Assembly: GCA_963691815.1 (NCBI GenBank)
Contig: OY829645.1
Span: 39,687,094 to 39,751,093 of the forward strand
Origin: Echiichthys vipera
Lineage: Eukaryota; Chordata; Actinopteri; Perciformes; Trachinidae
Direction of reading: 5' to 3'
Length of the DNA stretch: 64,000 nucleotides
Below the pieces are notes generated by a model. It saw only the letters and a program-made list of their open reading frames with translations. It was not told where the DNA came from and searched no databases. The position numbers and the translations under genes were made by a program. Every line of letters begins with the position of its first letter. The first letter of the stretch is position 1. Of the stretch, positions 1 to 13,104 are shown one piece after another.

Positions 1-3000
1 TTGCAGTTGATTGATTCACCCTTGTCTTAAAGTGATACTTGAGTTTGTGGTAGCCATGGAGAGCTTTGATGTAGGCCTATATTTGGTGCTAAGCACTCAC
101 CACTTTGGTGTTTTTCCCTTTGCAAAGATCTCACGGCAGAAATTCTGGTTCATATTATGATGCCTTTTCCTTTTTTTCTTTGTATTTCCTTTCCGTCGGA
201 TCTCCTTCTATAGTTGGCACCTTTTCTGTTTCAGTTATTCAGATAATATAGCTATTGTTGCTAGCTTTCTACGGAAATAATGTTCTGTTTAGTTCGAACA
301 AATAGCAAAGGCTCTTGTTGGATTTTTTCTCCAGAAAACCTTAAAATTTCCATGAACTGGATAAGAGGATAACCCTCGTATGGAGATCTTTTGGGAAGAG
401 GAGAAAATACCTGGCTGCTGATAGGATAAATTATCTTTCTCTCACCCCTATACGGGCCAAATCAACCAATCAGATCAACGTGCGTCACACTTCGACTCGC
501 CTCAAAACCAACACTGATTGGTTCGGTCACTTGGCTAACTTCTCCAGATTTTCTCCACTGCACGTTACCTTCCTAATCTTGCGTGGCTAATAAGAGGCAG
601 CATCAACATCAAATCAGGCGTTGCTGCAATTATGTGTCATTTGGCAGATTTCGGCAGATCTCTGATGCTCGGTTCTGTGGCCCATCCGTCTTTCCATTGT
701 GTTTCCCATGGTGCTAGAATTTAGCCACGTTTCTACAAGTGTTTGAGTGACTGCATCGACAGATTCAAGTTTTACTGTCAATAACTAATCAGGTTGCGAA
801 TTTAACTTCACGGTGGGTTTTTAATTGATGCCAAACTGAGTGACTACTTGTGAAACATGGCGTTTTGCGCCTAAACGCGCTACTCAAATTCAACCGGAGG
901 ACTGGCATTTTCCTGCAACACCTGATTTGGTGTGAATACAGCCTGTAGCCAGATGTGTGTCTTTTACTAAACAAGCGGGATGATGGTAAATGCTAAAACA
1001 GCGCAACACACACCGATTGTGTTGTGGAGTTTGAAAATACTTCACATACGTCAGTTGATGTCAGTAGCACTCAATCACCACATAGGTGGTGAAAGTACAG
1101 GATGTGTTCAAGGTGATAAAATTGCTGCTTTTCCGGAGAGTTGATGTGTGTTGACACTGGGGTACAGCAGCTCAACCTCACACATTTTCATGTAGATGCC
1201 GCTGATATAGTAAATTAGTTACACAGTAATATTTACATGGTCATATCAGACCAAGTAACCTGTAGCAGGAAAACCCCTGAGTGTGCTGACGACAACAAAG
1301 GGAGGGTTTTATTGCAAATGAATTTAATGTGTTATTTCTTTATTTAAAAGTTATGTTGTAACACTTTAAATGATAGTTTGTTAGTTTTAGTAACACAAAA
1401 ATGTACATTAGTTAACCCAGAGCACTGAAGTAAAAGGATTGTTTTACAAAGAGATAAAAGGCACATTTTAGTGAGTGAAAAGGATAGCACCAAGCAAATG
1501 TTTTAGTTGCTGGACAAAGCCATTCTTTAGAGGCATGGCAGCCTTTTGGCTCCAGCTGCCCAGCGACCATGCAGATAAATACCAAATGTCTCTGTCTGTC
1601 TTCTCTTGACTCTCAGTGCGTTTACTGCTCAGCTTTGTTGTTCAACAGGGAACAGACATGATACTGTCTTGTACATTCCCAGGTGATAGTCTGTCTCACT
1701 AGATTAACTTAAAATCAGATTATCACGCGCTCAGTTTTGTTTAACAGGGTTCACATGATGAGCTCTTGTATGTGTGGCGTCGTAACTCTGCCACTTGTTT
1801 GTGTGAAAGGCTCCTACTTGTCTTTCAATGGGAGGTCAAGCATGCTGGGGGTTTTCACACGTACAGGAGCAAACAGCAGTTACTGGTTCAGTTCCAGGAC
1901 AGGAGCCAACGCAAACTCCGTTCAACTATTTAAAGTATGTCTTCACACAAAGTGAGCCTCTTTCTTTTATGTTGTTTGAGTGAGGAAAACAGAACACTGT
2001 CTTACTGACCCCCCAAAAGCAAAAAGATGGTCAATTGTGTGCAGAGCTTTTAGACAGCTGCTCAGAGTAACTGATAAATGTTTCTTTTTGAGAGATGTGA
2101 TGCTGACAGAAGCACTCTATGGACGGGTAATTTTGATTCAGCCCTTGAGGCCTTCCGTCTAGATTTGAGGGTTGAATGAAGGCGCTTTATGATTTACTCG
2201 ACTGGCAAGATGCTTGTTTATGGCTGCAATTTGTGAGCAGTGTTGAGTGAGAGGCTTTTGGCAGAAAACGCAATTGCTATTTTTGGATGTCAATTCTCTA
2301 TTGGGTATTAGGGAAGAGGCTTTGTTTGTAATGAATCTCTATTATGTGTGGAAAAGTGCACATGAAACATTGCTCATTTGCAGTGAAGGGAGCATTTCCT
2401 GCCTTTTATTAATGTTAGGCGACAGTTTAACTATCCCAGACGATCTGATGTTTAAAAGGTATAAATGATATTAAACAACATCGGTGGCATGTTTTAGTTA
2501 AAATGACTGACATTTAATTGCTTTGTAACTGTGCATTGCATTCAGCAGCTCTCTTCCATCACATGTACAGATAATTTAACAGCATCCCATTAAATATAAT
2601 TTATTTATATTCAGTAACATTACAACCCTCTGCATGCACAGTGTATTCTCCCATCACATGTGCAGCTCACACTACTGCCCTGAGCCACAGGACTACACAC
2701 TTTCAGGGCCGCTTTGATTCTATTACTGGAGTGAAGATATACTGTATATATTGTTTATTTCATTTAACCAGCTGATAGTAGCTTAAAGCATCATAAACTG
2801 TTGTAACTTTGCCTCTGCTAGTTTTTCTGAGTTATCCGTTATGATGTTGAATGTAGCTTGATTGAGTTAATTGAGGGTTTTTCGTTATTATATTAAATTC
2901 ATTCTTTATTGGAAAACATTTATTTTATACTTTGAATTAGTTGTTCACCTTAAACCTATCTAATTAGCTAACTAACTCACAACATGGCATATTCGATATT

Positions 3001-4092
3001 GTATGTATTCGACAAATTCATGGATTAATCTGGCAAATTAATAGATTATTATGCGTGTGTCTTTATGATAAGGTAAATGTTTGTTTCTAGCTGCATATGA
3101 CGATGATGATAAATACAGCCTATATTTTTATTTGATATCTTTCCTGTTAATTCCCATAAATTCCCCATTAATTCCTGTTAATTCCAAGGGAAAGTTTCCA
3201 CATTGTATATTTTCTGGACTGAATGTATGACAGCGTGAGTGAGGGAAACTTCACTGAACATTGACTTTATTCCTCACTTCTGATTTACTGTGCTTCGGGC
3301 TCCATTCCTCTGGATCCCTCTGTTTTGTACCAGTAGCTATTGAGACATAAAACACTGAGGGTTTAGGTTTCTCCCTCTCTGTGTCTGTCCATGCATTATT
3401 AATATTTCTTATCCTGTCTCATTTCCTTCTGTTTGCAAATTAATTGGTTGCTAATTGTATCTGAGAGCTAATTTTAGATTATTACTGCGTGTTCAGAACG
3501 CCTTAAGGTGCAAACGAAGTCATCATCAGACTTCTATTGAACTTTTGATATTTTCTAAATGTTCTATAAAACAGACTAAATGCATATTATTAATAATGCC
3601 TGATTTTATTCAAATCTGGGATTTATGCTGTTTTTATCAAAGCTGCAACTATTCAGATAACATATTCTCTTTACTACATATTGTGTGACAGTTTGACTTT
3701 CAGCTTGTTGCGTCTCTGACATTCATGTTTATTTTTAGTCACAGAGAAATCAATATAGTGTTTCACTATTCCTCTCTTTTTCAGCTGTAGTAGTAACATG
3801 TTTGAACCTTTTCAAGGACTCAGCCTTAGACACCTGATTAGAGGTGCAGTAGCGCCCCCTGATGGTACCTGGTGTAATCATGCCATGCTTATACTGCCGA
3901 CTGAGAGAAATGCAGCCAATGACTCTAGACCTAAAGAAAACACATAGCTGAGGTTAGAGAGTCTGGATACAGTTTGTTGATGTTGATATAGTTTGTTGAT
4001 GTTTCTCAGCAGCAGTTAAGTCTTTGTTGTTTCTTCATCAGGTGAGGGCGTGGCTGGGAGCGAGAGTTGTAAAGTCCCCAGAATTACATCAC
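1..4092. other. Non-coding region upstream of ccdc120
   Basis: No exon with conserved protein similarity was found on either strand; all open frames here are short and look random. Two CCAAT/inverted CCAAT motifs lie near 465-525. A cluster of short direct repeats of the type TTAATTCC lies near 3150-3190. A good acceptor (CTTCATCAG) ends at 4041, just before the ccdc120 start codon, so the 5' UTR is probably spliced and its first exon lies somewhere in or beyond this stretch. I cannot place the promoter. Confidence 0.5.
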
Positions 4093-7000
4093 ATGGAGGT
4101 CAAAGGACATCTGATCACATCCATGGGTTTGGGGGCTCCTGGTGAGTACTAATGACTCGCAGTGTAAAGACAGACACTTTCATGTCTGGACAAGCCTGGA
4201 ATGGCTTGTTTTTTTTCTCCCACAGTTCAACAGAAGCAAAACAAAAGTTTTTTTTTCTCTGAGTAACAGCCAACTGAAAAAACAGATGTATGTGTGAAGG
4301 CCTTTTGTTCACGTACAGTCGCCACAGCTGTCAGATAATCTGATCAGAGCACAGAGGAACTGTCATATTGTTCAAACAGTATAAAACCAAAACACTGCAT
4401 TTTTAAACTATGTTTATATTTATAAACTCAGAGACATACATAAATAAGCAAATACAAAGTAATAAAATAAAATGATATTAGATTAAAATAATAAATTACG
4501 GCAACAAAACTCAAATTTAAAGCTCAGCTCCGTTGTGCTACTTCTTTTTTTTGTAAATGTTCATATGCTACAAGTATAAACAAATAGCCTAGTTTAATAC
4601 ATCAGTTATGGTTGGTCAATTAATCTATTAAAACAGTTTCAAGTGCAAAAATAAAGCCAAGAAATCTAAGGGAATATGATGCATTATTATTCTATGCCAG
4701 CCTGAGACTGGGGGTCATCTGAAGTAGTATACATTTCCCTGCACAGAATATTAAAACATTATAAAGTTTTTACTTATTTACTATACCCCGGAGAAGAAAT
4801 ATTGGATCCATTTCAAGTTCCTACCCCAGCAGTTTTGGAGTTTCATACAGGACAGCCTCCCAGTATTTTGTACTTTGGCACAACACCAAACAGGATGAGT
4901 AAGGCTACCAAAACACCGCATTTCTAATTCAATAAGTATATCTGAAAAAATTAAGTGTGTTAGTTTGAATCCTTCACATCTGCATTCCAGCCTAAAATGT
5001 CCTGCCTCCCGTGGTCTTATGGTAAACAAAACCCCCTTACGAAAGACAAAAACCAGCAATGTGTTAAACACACATTGCCTAAGGGCGTACTCACACTGTC
5101 CTTCCGCACCTCGCCCCGTGCTTTAAGGTATTTGTCCCCCCCTTCCTCTCCCCCCGCGGGCCAGGCTGGTTTGTACTCACACTGCCTGGGCCTTGCGCAA
5201 ATGCTTCTTGCCTGTCCATACGTCATCACGCCGTAACACGGCACACGCATTGATGACGTCATCGCGATGCGTTGCTTTGTTTACAAATCTTTCCATAGAC
5301 CTCAGAGTTTTTGTGCGTCTTGTCGACTGTTTTTGAATATTTTCATCGACCAAATCTGCAGGAAACACTCCACCCCCGCATCACACCAACGTGAACCTTT
5401 CACCGCCATTGTTGTTGTTGTTAAATGTCCGCGCATGGTCCGTCTTTTTTTTTCCTTTTATGTCCGAACAGGCGAATGACGTGAGAGCCGTCGTAGGCGT
5501 CGTGCTCGTGCTCATACACGTGTGCACGCTTGTGCTTGTACATGTGCAAAAGGGCTCTACAAAGGTCCACCTCTCTTAAACGGGCTGTGGACGGCCAGCT
5601 GGCCGCAGCTAGGTTGCACTCACACTGGTCAAACGCACTAGGCTTTACCCGCAAAACCTGTTTTGGCTCGGTGCGGAAGGACAATGTGAGTGCGCCTTTA
5701 GTCCGTCTCTGAAGGCTTTCGGACTTCCCTCCCCAATCTGTGGTTCTTATCCACAAGACAACATCTGGTTCGAACTAAAGAAAACGGGTCACTTAAAGTA
5801 AACTACAGTTTCCACGCACAAGGTTGATGAGGAAACATGTCACCCAGTGCAATGTTGCAGCTCACTGATGAGTTTTTAACAAAAGACAAAGATATATCAG
5901 GCTTCCGATACACTGATAATACTTTAGACATTGTTGGTTTGAGTCTTTTCTAAAGATTTGTTGACAATAAAAACAAACTGTCTTAATTAAGTGTTTCTGA
6001 AGATGTGTCCCATGTGCTGTGCTTTGTAGATGTTCAAGGCTGCCAGGACAGCAAGCTGCAGGCTGAGAGAGTTGCAGCTCTGCAAGAGAGGAAACAGGCT
6101 CTGGAGGCTCTCCTCAACACCAGAGTGGGAGAGCTCAAACAAGTCTGTTTGCAGGAAGCAGTGAGTAACTTCCCTTTTGAAACATACGTCACCTCCATAC
6201 TGAGCAAGTGCTTTGTTGTTTTTACTGAAGAGACTTCACTAAATTACAGCTTATGGCACATTTTACTGTTCTGTAAAATTGAGCCTTAGATGCAACTGGC
6301 GACCAGTGTTTTTTTTCATATACTGTACAATGGGTTGCATATTAATATTTTCTTGATTGCTCCAGAGAACCTGCTCTCCTCTCTGTGTGCGTCATTCTCG
6401 GATTCACAAGTTGTCTACTCTGTATTCAGTGTAGCTAATTTAGAAGTGTGAAGCACCACTCATCTGCAGGGTTATTCTGTTTCTGCTTTAGAAGTAAAGC
6501 AGGATAGAAACATTATTCATGGCATCTATTTCAGTGATTTAAGGGGTGGTTTTATTGAGACTTAAACTAATCTGTTAAGTGGTGGCATTTTATGTGAGAA
6601 GATGGATTTTAGTTACTGGGGGCTAATGAATGTCCTCTACAGGAGCTGACTGGGAAGTTGCCACATGCTTTCCCCCTGGAGACAGGAGAGAAACCCCCAC
6701 TGGTGCAGCGCAGAACTGGCCTGGCGCCCAACACCAAGGCGGAGGTAAGTCAACACCTTGAATATCAATTGTGTTTACGCAGCAGCTGTACCGCCGTGTG
6801 TACTTGTGGTCTAACACGACTGTTTGTCCCTGGCTGCAGGATGAGGCTGCCCAAAGAAAGCAGATGAAAGCGATCTTCACTGGGGCTCTGTACAGACACT
6901 CAGAATCAGAGCGAAATATCCCAAATAACAAGAGGACGGTTCACCGGGGGTGTCACACAGGTAGAATTACCAAAAACCACATCCATACACCCACACAGTT

Positions 7001-10000
7001 ATGGTATAACTGAATACAATCAAAGCTGCATTGTCATTGGCATTTTATGCTTTTGAAAAACACATTTTAGTTTTGCATTTATGTTTAGCAAAGATAAAGA
7101 GATGCCATGCTGCATCATCTGAATGGTTTGCTGTCTTTCAGAGGACACTGTCATGTCAGAGAGTACAAGCTCCATGTCAGATTCAACATCCCATGACAAT
7201 GGTGAGTCTCTCTGTCAACAACTGTTTCTGGTGGATACTGTATCTCCATATCCATAATGAGCTTAACTGAGGCAGTAGGCAGTAGAATAGCTCAATGTTC
7301 TTGGAGCCTTATTCACATTCAAAATACAACACAAGTGGGTGGGCGACTCATTCGCTCTCCTGGTGTTAAGACACCAAATAAGAATATGCAGTCACATTTC
7401 AGTTGTAAATAATGGCCCGCTTGTGCCTTTAATGAAAGTGATCATTTCTGTGTCTGCGAGTGGTCTTTATTCAATTTCCTTGCTTTTCCTCTCCCAAAAG
7501 AGTCCTCTCCCAGTGTGGTGGCTGACCAGCGCTCTCTGTCTCAGCCCCGGCTCACCGTGGGCAGCCCTGACCACAGGATCAGCAGGAAGCTGTCGCCAGT
7601 CGAGATTTACTATGAGATGAGGACACGCCGCAATTCTGTCACCAGCTCTGTTAGGTACTTTTCTTAAAGTGACTCCACACTGCAAACTGTGCAGTCTTCT
7701 TGATGTGTCTGAGAGTGTACATACTATTCTACACAATAATGTACGTGTGCACACATCAAATGATTGTTTTCAGTAATGGGGGATGATTGTTAAATACATA
7801 CACATCCTCTTGTTGCTTCCTACAGCCCCACTCACTCTTTACCCAGAAGTACATCTAACATTGAAGGTAGAAGTGTTCCAGCCACTCCTCTGTTGGCCCG
7901 AACTGCTCCAATCAGCGTTCACGTCAGGTAATCTGTGATACAGTGTTGCTTCTGTCTGATGCAGCACAGTTACAGCTCCCTCCCACTGTGATGACAGTGT
8001 GGTTGGAAATGGCTTAATGACTTGGACAGAGTCAGGGTTGTAACAACGATTAGTATCATATTTAGCTACCAGCAAGGGCTCATTGTTTGGTTTTTAAGCA
8101 TACAAATTGTGTCCCTCCTTTAAAGATTTTCTGTTAAATGCATTTACATGGTTGTGATTAAAACTGCTTTCACTCACTTTTCTTTATCCATAGTTGCTCC
8201 GCGCTCACTCCTAATGTAAGCTTTTGTTGTGCTCGTCTCTGCCTTAGGTCGGATGCAGTGGGTGGTAACGGGTTGAAGCAATGGTCTGGCAGCCTGGATG
8301 TGCCGTATATGATTCCACTGGCTCAGGAGGGCTCTTCTTCTGACCGCAGAGGCTGCCCTTACAGCTCCAGGGCCAGGCGCAGTAACAGCTCCGAGGCCCT
8401 GCTGGATAGATCGAGCCTCCCTGATGATCCAGCTCCCAGAAATGGGATGCCCCCCAGAGGAGGGCCCTACAAGAGCTCAGAGACACTGACTGATGGAAAG
8501 CTGCGACACATTCACCTGGGCAGCCCTGAGAAACATGTTGATGGCTCTGTGGACCAGGCCAAACTGCGTCTGTCCATGGGCGACAGAGGGGCAGGTGGAG
8601 GCTACAATGAGCTCTTAATGGACTATATCTGGGGGAAACAGCAGAGAATGCAAGTGCAGCAACCCCTGTACCAATCCACAGGCAGGATCTGGCAGGACAT
8701 GTCCTCTCCTCGCTCCTCCACTGCAGCGGTGCCTCCCCATGCAAACGGCTTTTCCCATTCCCAGGTGCACCTCCCCAGCGCTGCACCTCCTTATAGCCCC
8801 ATGGTGCTCCGAGGGTCCCAAGCTGAGCTGCGCAGGGTCAAAGTCACCAGAACCAAATCTTGTGGACCCTTTATTCCTTTGCAGCAACATCCCCAGGATG
8901 CCATCCTGCTGTCAGCGTACGAGTCTCCTCTTCCTGCCTCTGGCACCACCACATCCTCCATCCCCAACCTGCACCCCTACCAGGGCGAGTTATCTGGCCC
9001 CTCCTTCAGCCGGAGACCACAGTTCTCTCTGCCGACCCCAGAAGACTCAACACGTAGCTTGCATAAAGCCCTTGCTCTGGAGGGACTGAGGGACTGGTAC
9101 CTGAGGAACGCCCTTGGCTATCCTCCTGCTGCCTCAAAGGGCCACGAGGCAGGAATCTCCCGCCTCTCACACCCCCACCCACTGGTGCACCAAGCCCAGT
9201 CTGTTCAAGGTGAACCAGCCAACCTCAACAGGTCTCAGATACCCCAGTCAGCCAGCTTCCATGGTCACCCACTGCATGGAAGGTCAGTATTTGATTATTC
9301 TTTACCTCAATGCTTTGTCTCGTTTACACCTTTAAGTATATTGATGGGAATCATCATCAGTGTTTGAGACAGAATTCATAAAAACTGAAAAAGAAACAAG
9401 CCTAAAGGAATGGAAGTGGTCCTTCTTTCTTGTACATTGTTTTGTGTTTGACGATTACATTGCACTCAAGGCAGAATACATTTTATTAGACTTCAAGTAC
9501 AAACGTAGGTGTTTGCAAATGCAGTCACTTTTTTTATTTACATTGAGATTCGCGTAAATATCTTTTTCATCGGAAGCATGCAGCAGAGGATTGTGCTATT
9601 ACTCTCACTTGGTTTCCAGCCAATCCACCTATCATCCTGTGACCCTTACAACCATGGTTGTTTTATTTTTGGTTGTTTTTGTATTTTGCATGGTTAGCAT
9701 TATCTGCCAACGCCCAGGCACTCGGTTATCTCCTGATAACACAGGCTTTCTTTAACTGCCTTAAGTGACCTGTGAGAGACCGCAGTCGCATTAACATGTG
9801 ACATCCACAACTCAACAAATAAAATGTGCAAATGCATTTATAGGCTCCTAATATTATGACAGGGACTTTTTGTCTCCTGTCCTTAAATTCACAGAGCTTC
9901 TGACTATGATTCCTACTTTTTATTTAATGAAAATGTATTCTGTTTGTGGTTTTACCCTCCACTCCCCGCCTCTTGTTTGTGGAGTGCTGTATTGATTTGT

Positions 10001-10113
10001 CTTTCCTCCCCAACAGGTCGATGGAGTTCTCTCTCTATCAGAAGACTCCTCATCCACAGATGCAAGAGGTGACCCCAAAGGAACCCAGTGCAGACCCAGG
10101 CACCCTAGTCTGA
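4093..10113 (+). CDS. ccdc120: Coiled-coil domain-containing protein 120 (cytohesin-binding scaffold)
   Basis: Nine coding exons in perfect phase give 616 residues (human about 630): 4093-4141, 6030-6160, 6643-6744, 6840-6960, 7142-7201, 7501-7654, 7826-7927, 8248-9282, 10017-10113. The protein opens MEVKGHL, as in human CCDC120. A coiled coil and CUPID-type region follows (VCLQEAELTGKLP, then PLETGEKPPLVQRR, residues about 28-85). Further conserved blocks are SDSTSHDN, RRNSVTSS (about 200), EGRSVPATP, RRSNSSEALL (about 283-292) and LALEGLRDWYLRN (about 514-527). The family (FRMD4A/B, INAVA, CCDC120) binds cytohesin ARF exchange factors; CCDC120 is also reported at centrosomes and in neurite growth. 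Exon 8 carries most of the disordered tail. Oddity: the second half of the CUPID coiled coil known in mammals seems replaced by a short unrelated stretch in exon 4. All introns are GT-AG. Confidence 0.9.
4142..6029. other. ccdc120 intron 1
   Basis: Donor CCTG|GTGAGT follows codon 16; the acceptor GCTTTGTAG ends at 6029. Apart from the CpG-rich inverted-repeat element at 5080-5700, the intron is AT-rich with no recognisable exon. Open frames between 4781 and 5756 belong to the element or are chance. Confidence 0.6.
5080..5700. mobile_element. CpG-rich non-autonomous DNA transposon with ~31-bp terminal inverted repeats
   Basis: The left end TAAGGGCGTACTCACACTG and the reverse complement of the right end TAAAGGCGCACTCACATTG match over about 31 bp, continuing into GTCCTTCCGCACC. 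The 621-bp interior is CpG-rich compared with the AT-rich intron around it. It holds extra copies of the sub-terminal ACTCACACTG motif (near 5174 and 5616) and a TGACGTCA CRE-like site near 5254. No transposase frame is present. I cannot define the target-site duplication, so the superfamily is open. Confidence 0.7.
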
Positions 10114-10935
10114 AGCAGCAGAACACATACACTACATAATCTGAGCAAAAACCCTGTAACCTCAGACACACACATTCACATAGTCACACACGTACACAGA
10201 CAAGTCGATACAATGTGACCTCAGCAGCAAAGCAAAACACGGCAACCTCAGCAGAAAGAGACTGAAATACATGACAAACTGTAGCTGTACAGTGTGAAAA
10301 AGCCTTGGCAAGTTCCCCTTGTTCTAGCTGATCCCACCAGTATATGGACATCAAACCCAGTCTTCTCATGTGATGTACACTGGAGATGACTCACTAATAA
10401 CAATATGGTCATGCTGTACTTAATATATCGATATTTCTGGTCCAATACGAGCAGTAAAGTCCTTCCTAATGACCCTGAAAAGTCTCCCCAGATATACTTT
10501 TTTACAGAATATATACAACTCTAAATTACTATTTTGTATCTTCTGAGATATAAAGAACAGCTATATTAAAGAGGTAATTTATTGCTCATTAATCTTGTGA
10601 TATACAAAGATGTTATATGAGCTCACATCATTTGAAAAGTATTAATACATGCCAGTGAATGTGTTTGTAAACTATATAAAACATGCTTCAGTCTTCATCT
10701 GCTGTTAATTTCACAGCCATTTGTATTTTTCATGTTTGATAAATGAAAGGGGCCACGAACTGTAGTGTGCTGGTGTAGCAGACGGGAGTGCCTAAATGTT
10801 TTAATATCAGAACCAAACCTTAGTTAGAAAACTTTACAGTGCTTTCCAGTAACCTGAAATGCTAGCATTAAGCCTATGTAAGCCGATGCAGTTCACGATG
10901 TCACTAAATTATAGGGTATTTGGAATGATGTCATA

Positions 10936-12252
10936 CACTGGAGATCAAAATTAGAGTTAGAAATACTTGATTTATTCTGAAATAATGTTATTCTTTATTC
11001 ATAATTTGATAGAATAGCAGCTGTGGCTGTACCACTGCTGAACTAGCATGTTTTTTTTTTAAATAACCAAAACACTTCAACAAAAACCTTTATTTTGTGA
11101 AAATAAATGTGAGCAAAATAAGAGAACACTTTCAGATCCCTCCCAGTTATTGGTGTTAATCTGGCACTTGGTGACAATTTACTTAATAGTTGGACACATC
11201 CTATTTATCCGGCAGCTCTCCTGGTTACTTTTTAAGATGGCGAGCCGTTCTAAGGTGAAACCCTGAGACAGCAGGTTGTCCAGATGAAGAACAAAGGGAC
11301 GACCCTCTCCACCACCAGAGAGAGGTTTGGTGTTCAAAGTCTGTGATTTTAAGAAGATTGAATCTTCACAAGGACACAGATTCATTTAAGTCCCTCAAAA
11401 AGGCCGCTCGTCCACGTAAAAAAAGTGCACGAGAAGACAGGATTATTAAAAACTCTCAATGGGGAATCAGGTTCAACACTGCAGCTGGAGTTTCTCGCCA
11501 GTTCAGTGCTGAACAGGGCAAGGATCTGTCTCTGCACACAGTGTCTCGTCATTTAAGACAGTTTGGACTGAAAGCCCACTCTGCAGTGACCAAACCTCTC
11601 ATCAGCAGAAAGAATAAAAAGCGAGACTTGCCTTTCCTGAGGAGCATGTTGTGTGGACAGAGGAGAACTGGTCCAGAGTGACTTCAGCGATGAGAGGACG
11701 TTCAATTTATTTGTGTCTGATGGGAAACATTATGTTCGATGTTGGACTGGGGAAAGACTGAACGCAAAGTGTCTAAAGGAGTCCGTTAAATTTAGAGGCG
11801 GTGTGTCAGAGTCCAGATCTAAACCCCATAGAGAATGTCTAGAAAATCCTTGGCAACAAAGTAATAGCTAAGAAACCCACTACAGTTACCGAACTGTGGA
11901 AGAGACTGAAGAAGAACGGATCAAGATCAAACCAGAGCAGTGTGAGAAACTAGTGATGTCCTGTGGGCGCAGATGTGCTGAAGTCATTTAAAGCTGTGGC
12001 CTCTACACTTTCTATTCAATTTTGAATCCTACAGCCCTAAGAAAACGGTGGTTTTCGGTGACTGTTCTCTAATTTTGCTCACTGTGTTTTTTACATAATA
12101 AAGGTTTTTGTTGAAGTGCCTTGGTTATTTAAGAACATGCTAGTACAGCAGTGGTACAGCCACAGATGTTCTATCAAATTATGAGCAATAAAAACAGCAT
12201 TTCAGAATATATAGAGTATTAATAATTTGTTCTCTAATTTCGATCTCCAATG
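10936..12252 (+). mobile_element. Degenerate Tc1/mariner-type transposon with long inverted repeats
   Basis: Inverted repeats of about 195 bp bound the element (10936-11130 and 12061-12252). Each carries an outer and an inner direct repeat around the motif GATCAAAATTAGAG / GAGCAAAATTAGAGAAC. This is the IR/DR arrangement of Sleeping Beauty-like Tc1 elements. The left flank is TA; the right flank is mutated. The 1.3-kb size is slightly short for the family, and the interior transposase is broken. Confidence 0.85.
11237..11990 (+). pseudogene. Tc1 transposase remnant
   Basis: The frame starting MASRSKVKP at 11237 hits a stop within 10 codons. The readable part (11343-11681) keeps the Tc1 helix-turn-helix style region, with KKSAREDRIIKN, VSRQFSAEQG and LSLHTVSRHLRQFGLK. 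After a jump in frame, the DDE-domain tail is recognisable only as QSPDLNPIENVW near 11812-11850. The central catalytic part between them is shortened. It cannot make a working transposase. Confidence 0.8.
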
Positions 12253-13086
12253 TGGTTTAAGTGTGTTTTCTAGATTCTGCTGGCCAATAAATGTAGCTTT
12301 TCTCTGTGCTGACCTTGAAAGAACAATTTGACCAGTTGTAGGAAAAACCTGAGGGCTGTTGTGAAACCTACTGCACGGCGGTAGCACATGACTGTATGAC
12401 GATTTTTCTCATCAAATCAGTTTTTTCTGCATTTAGTTGTGGAGGATTTGAGTGTCATATGGAGCACTTTATGAACATCTTAAGCCTTAATTCCCTTTGA
12501 AATTGTCACCAAGAGAGATGACAGGCAGTAGACAGGGTTTATAATTGGTGGGAAAGAAATAAGGAAAGTGAGTTTTTTTCCGCATGTACTGAAGGTCTAT
12601 CTGAGTGTCAGTCTGTATATAGTGTGGATTGTACTGATGAGTTTCAAGCTAATGTTTTATTCCCGTACTAACAATATCATTTTGAAACTAATGACATGAT
12701 AAGTATTTAATCAAAATAACCTCCCCCTCTCTTCCACCCCCAAGTGAGCACTATTTAATTGGTTGTAAAAAGTGGGGTTGGTGGTGTGAACAGAATAGGG
12801 CTTCGGCAGTTTTGAATGACGGTGTGAGCAGGTCTCGTACCAGTAAATTTGTTAATGAGAATTCATGCTGGCTGATTTTTGTATTTGTAATGATTTCAAC
12901 TCATTTCATGTGCTTGGTTTTGTGTTGTTTCTTTTTATATCAGAGTAGTAATGTGCCATAAAATATTTCTACATTTGTAACCAGAGTCTTAATATCATTC
13001 TGCAATGTAAACTTCACAAAGACCAGAATAACACGTGACATCCTCAAGGAAACTGACAGTATATGTCTTACAGATCATTTTAAAGT

Positions 13087-13104
13087 ACCCCCCCACCCCC
13101 ACCC
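13087..13104 (-). other. Potential G-quadruplex (G-rich on minus strand)
   Basis: On the minus strand, runs GGG, GGGGG and GGGGGGG are separated by single T residues. The longest run could split into two tracts with a one-base loop. It lies in the presumed ccdc120 3' UTR, so the RNA carries the C-rich strand. Confidence 0.3.

Noticed and set aside
1..4092. Search for a further gene upstream of ccdc120
   Set aside because: No frame shows conserved motifs or phase-compatible splice sites; nothing can be supported.
5017..5756. Overlapping frames on both strands up to 111 codons
   Set aside because: They lie in the CpG-rich inverted-repeat element, where stops are depleted by base composition; no known protein similarity.
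8244..8890. Minus-strand frames of 180 and 91 codons
   Set aside because: They are shadows of ccdc120 exon 8, whose plus-strand frame is conserved and in phase.
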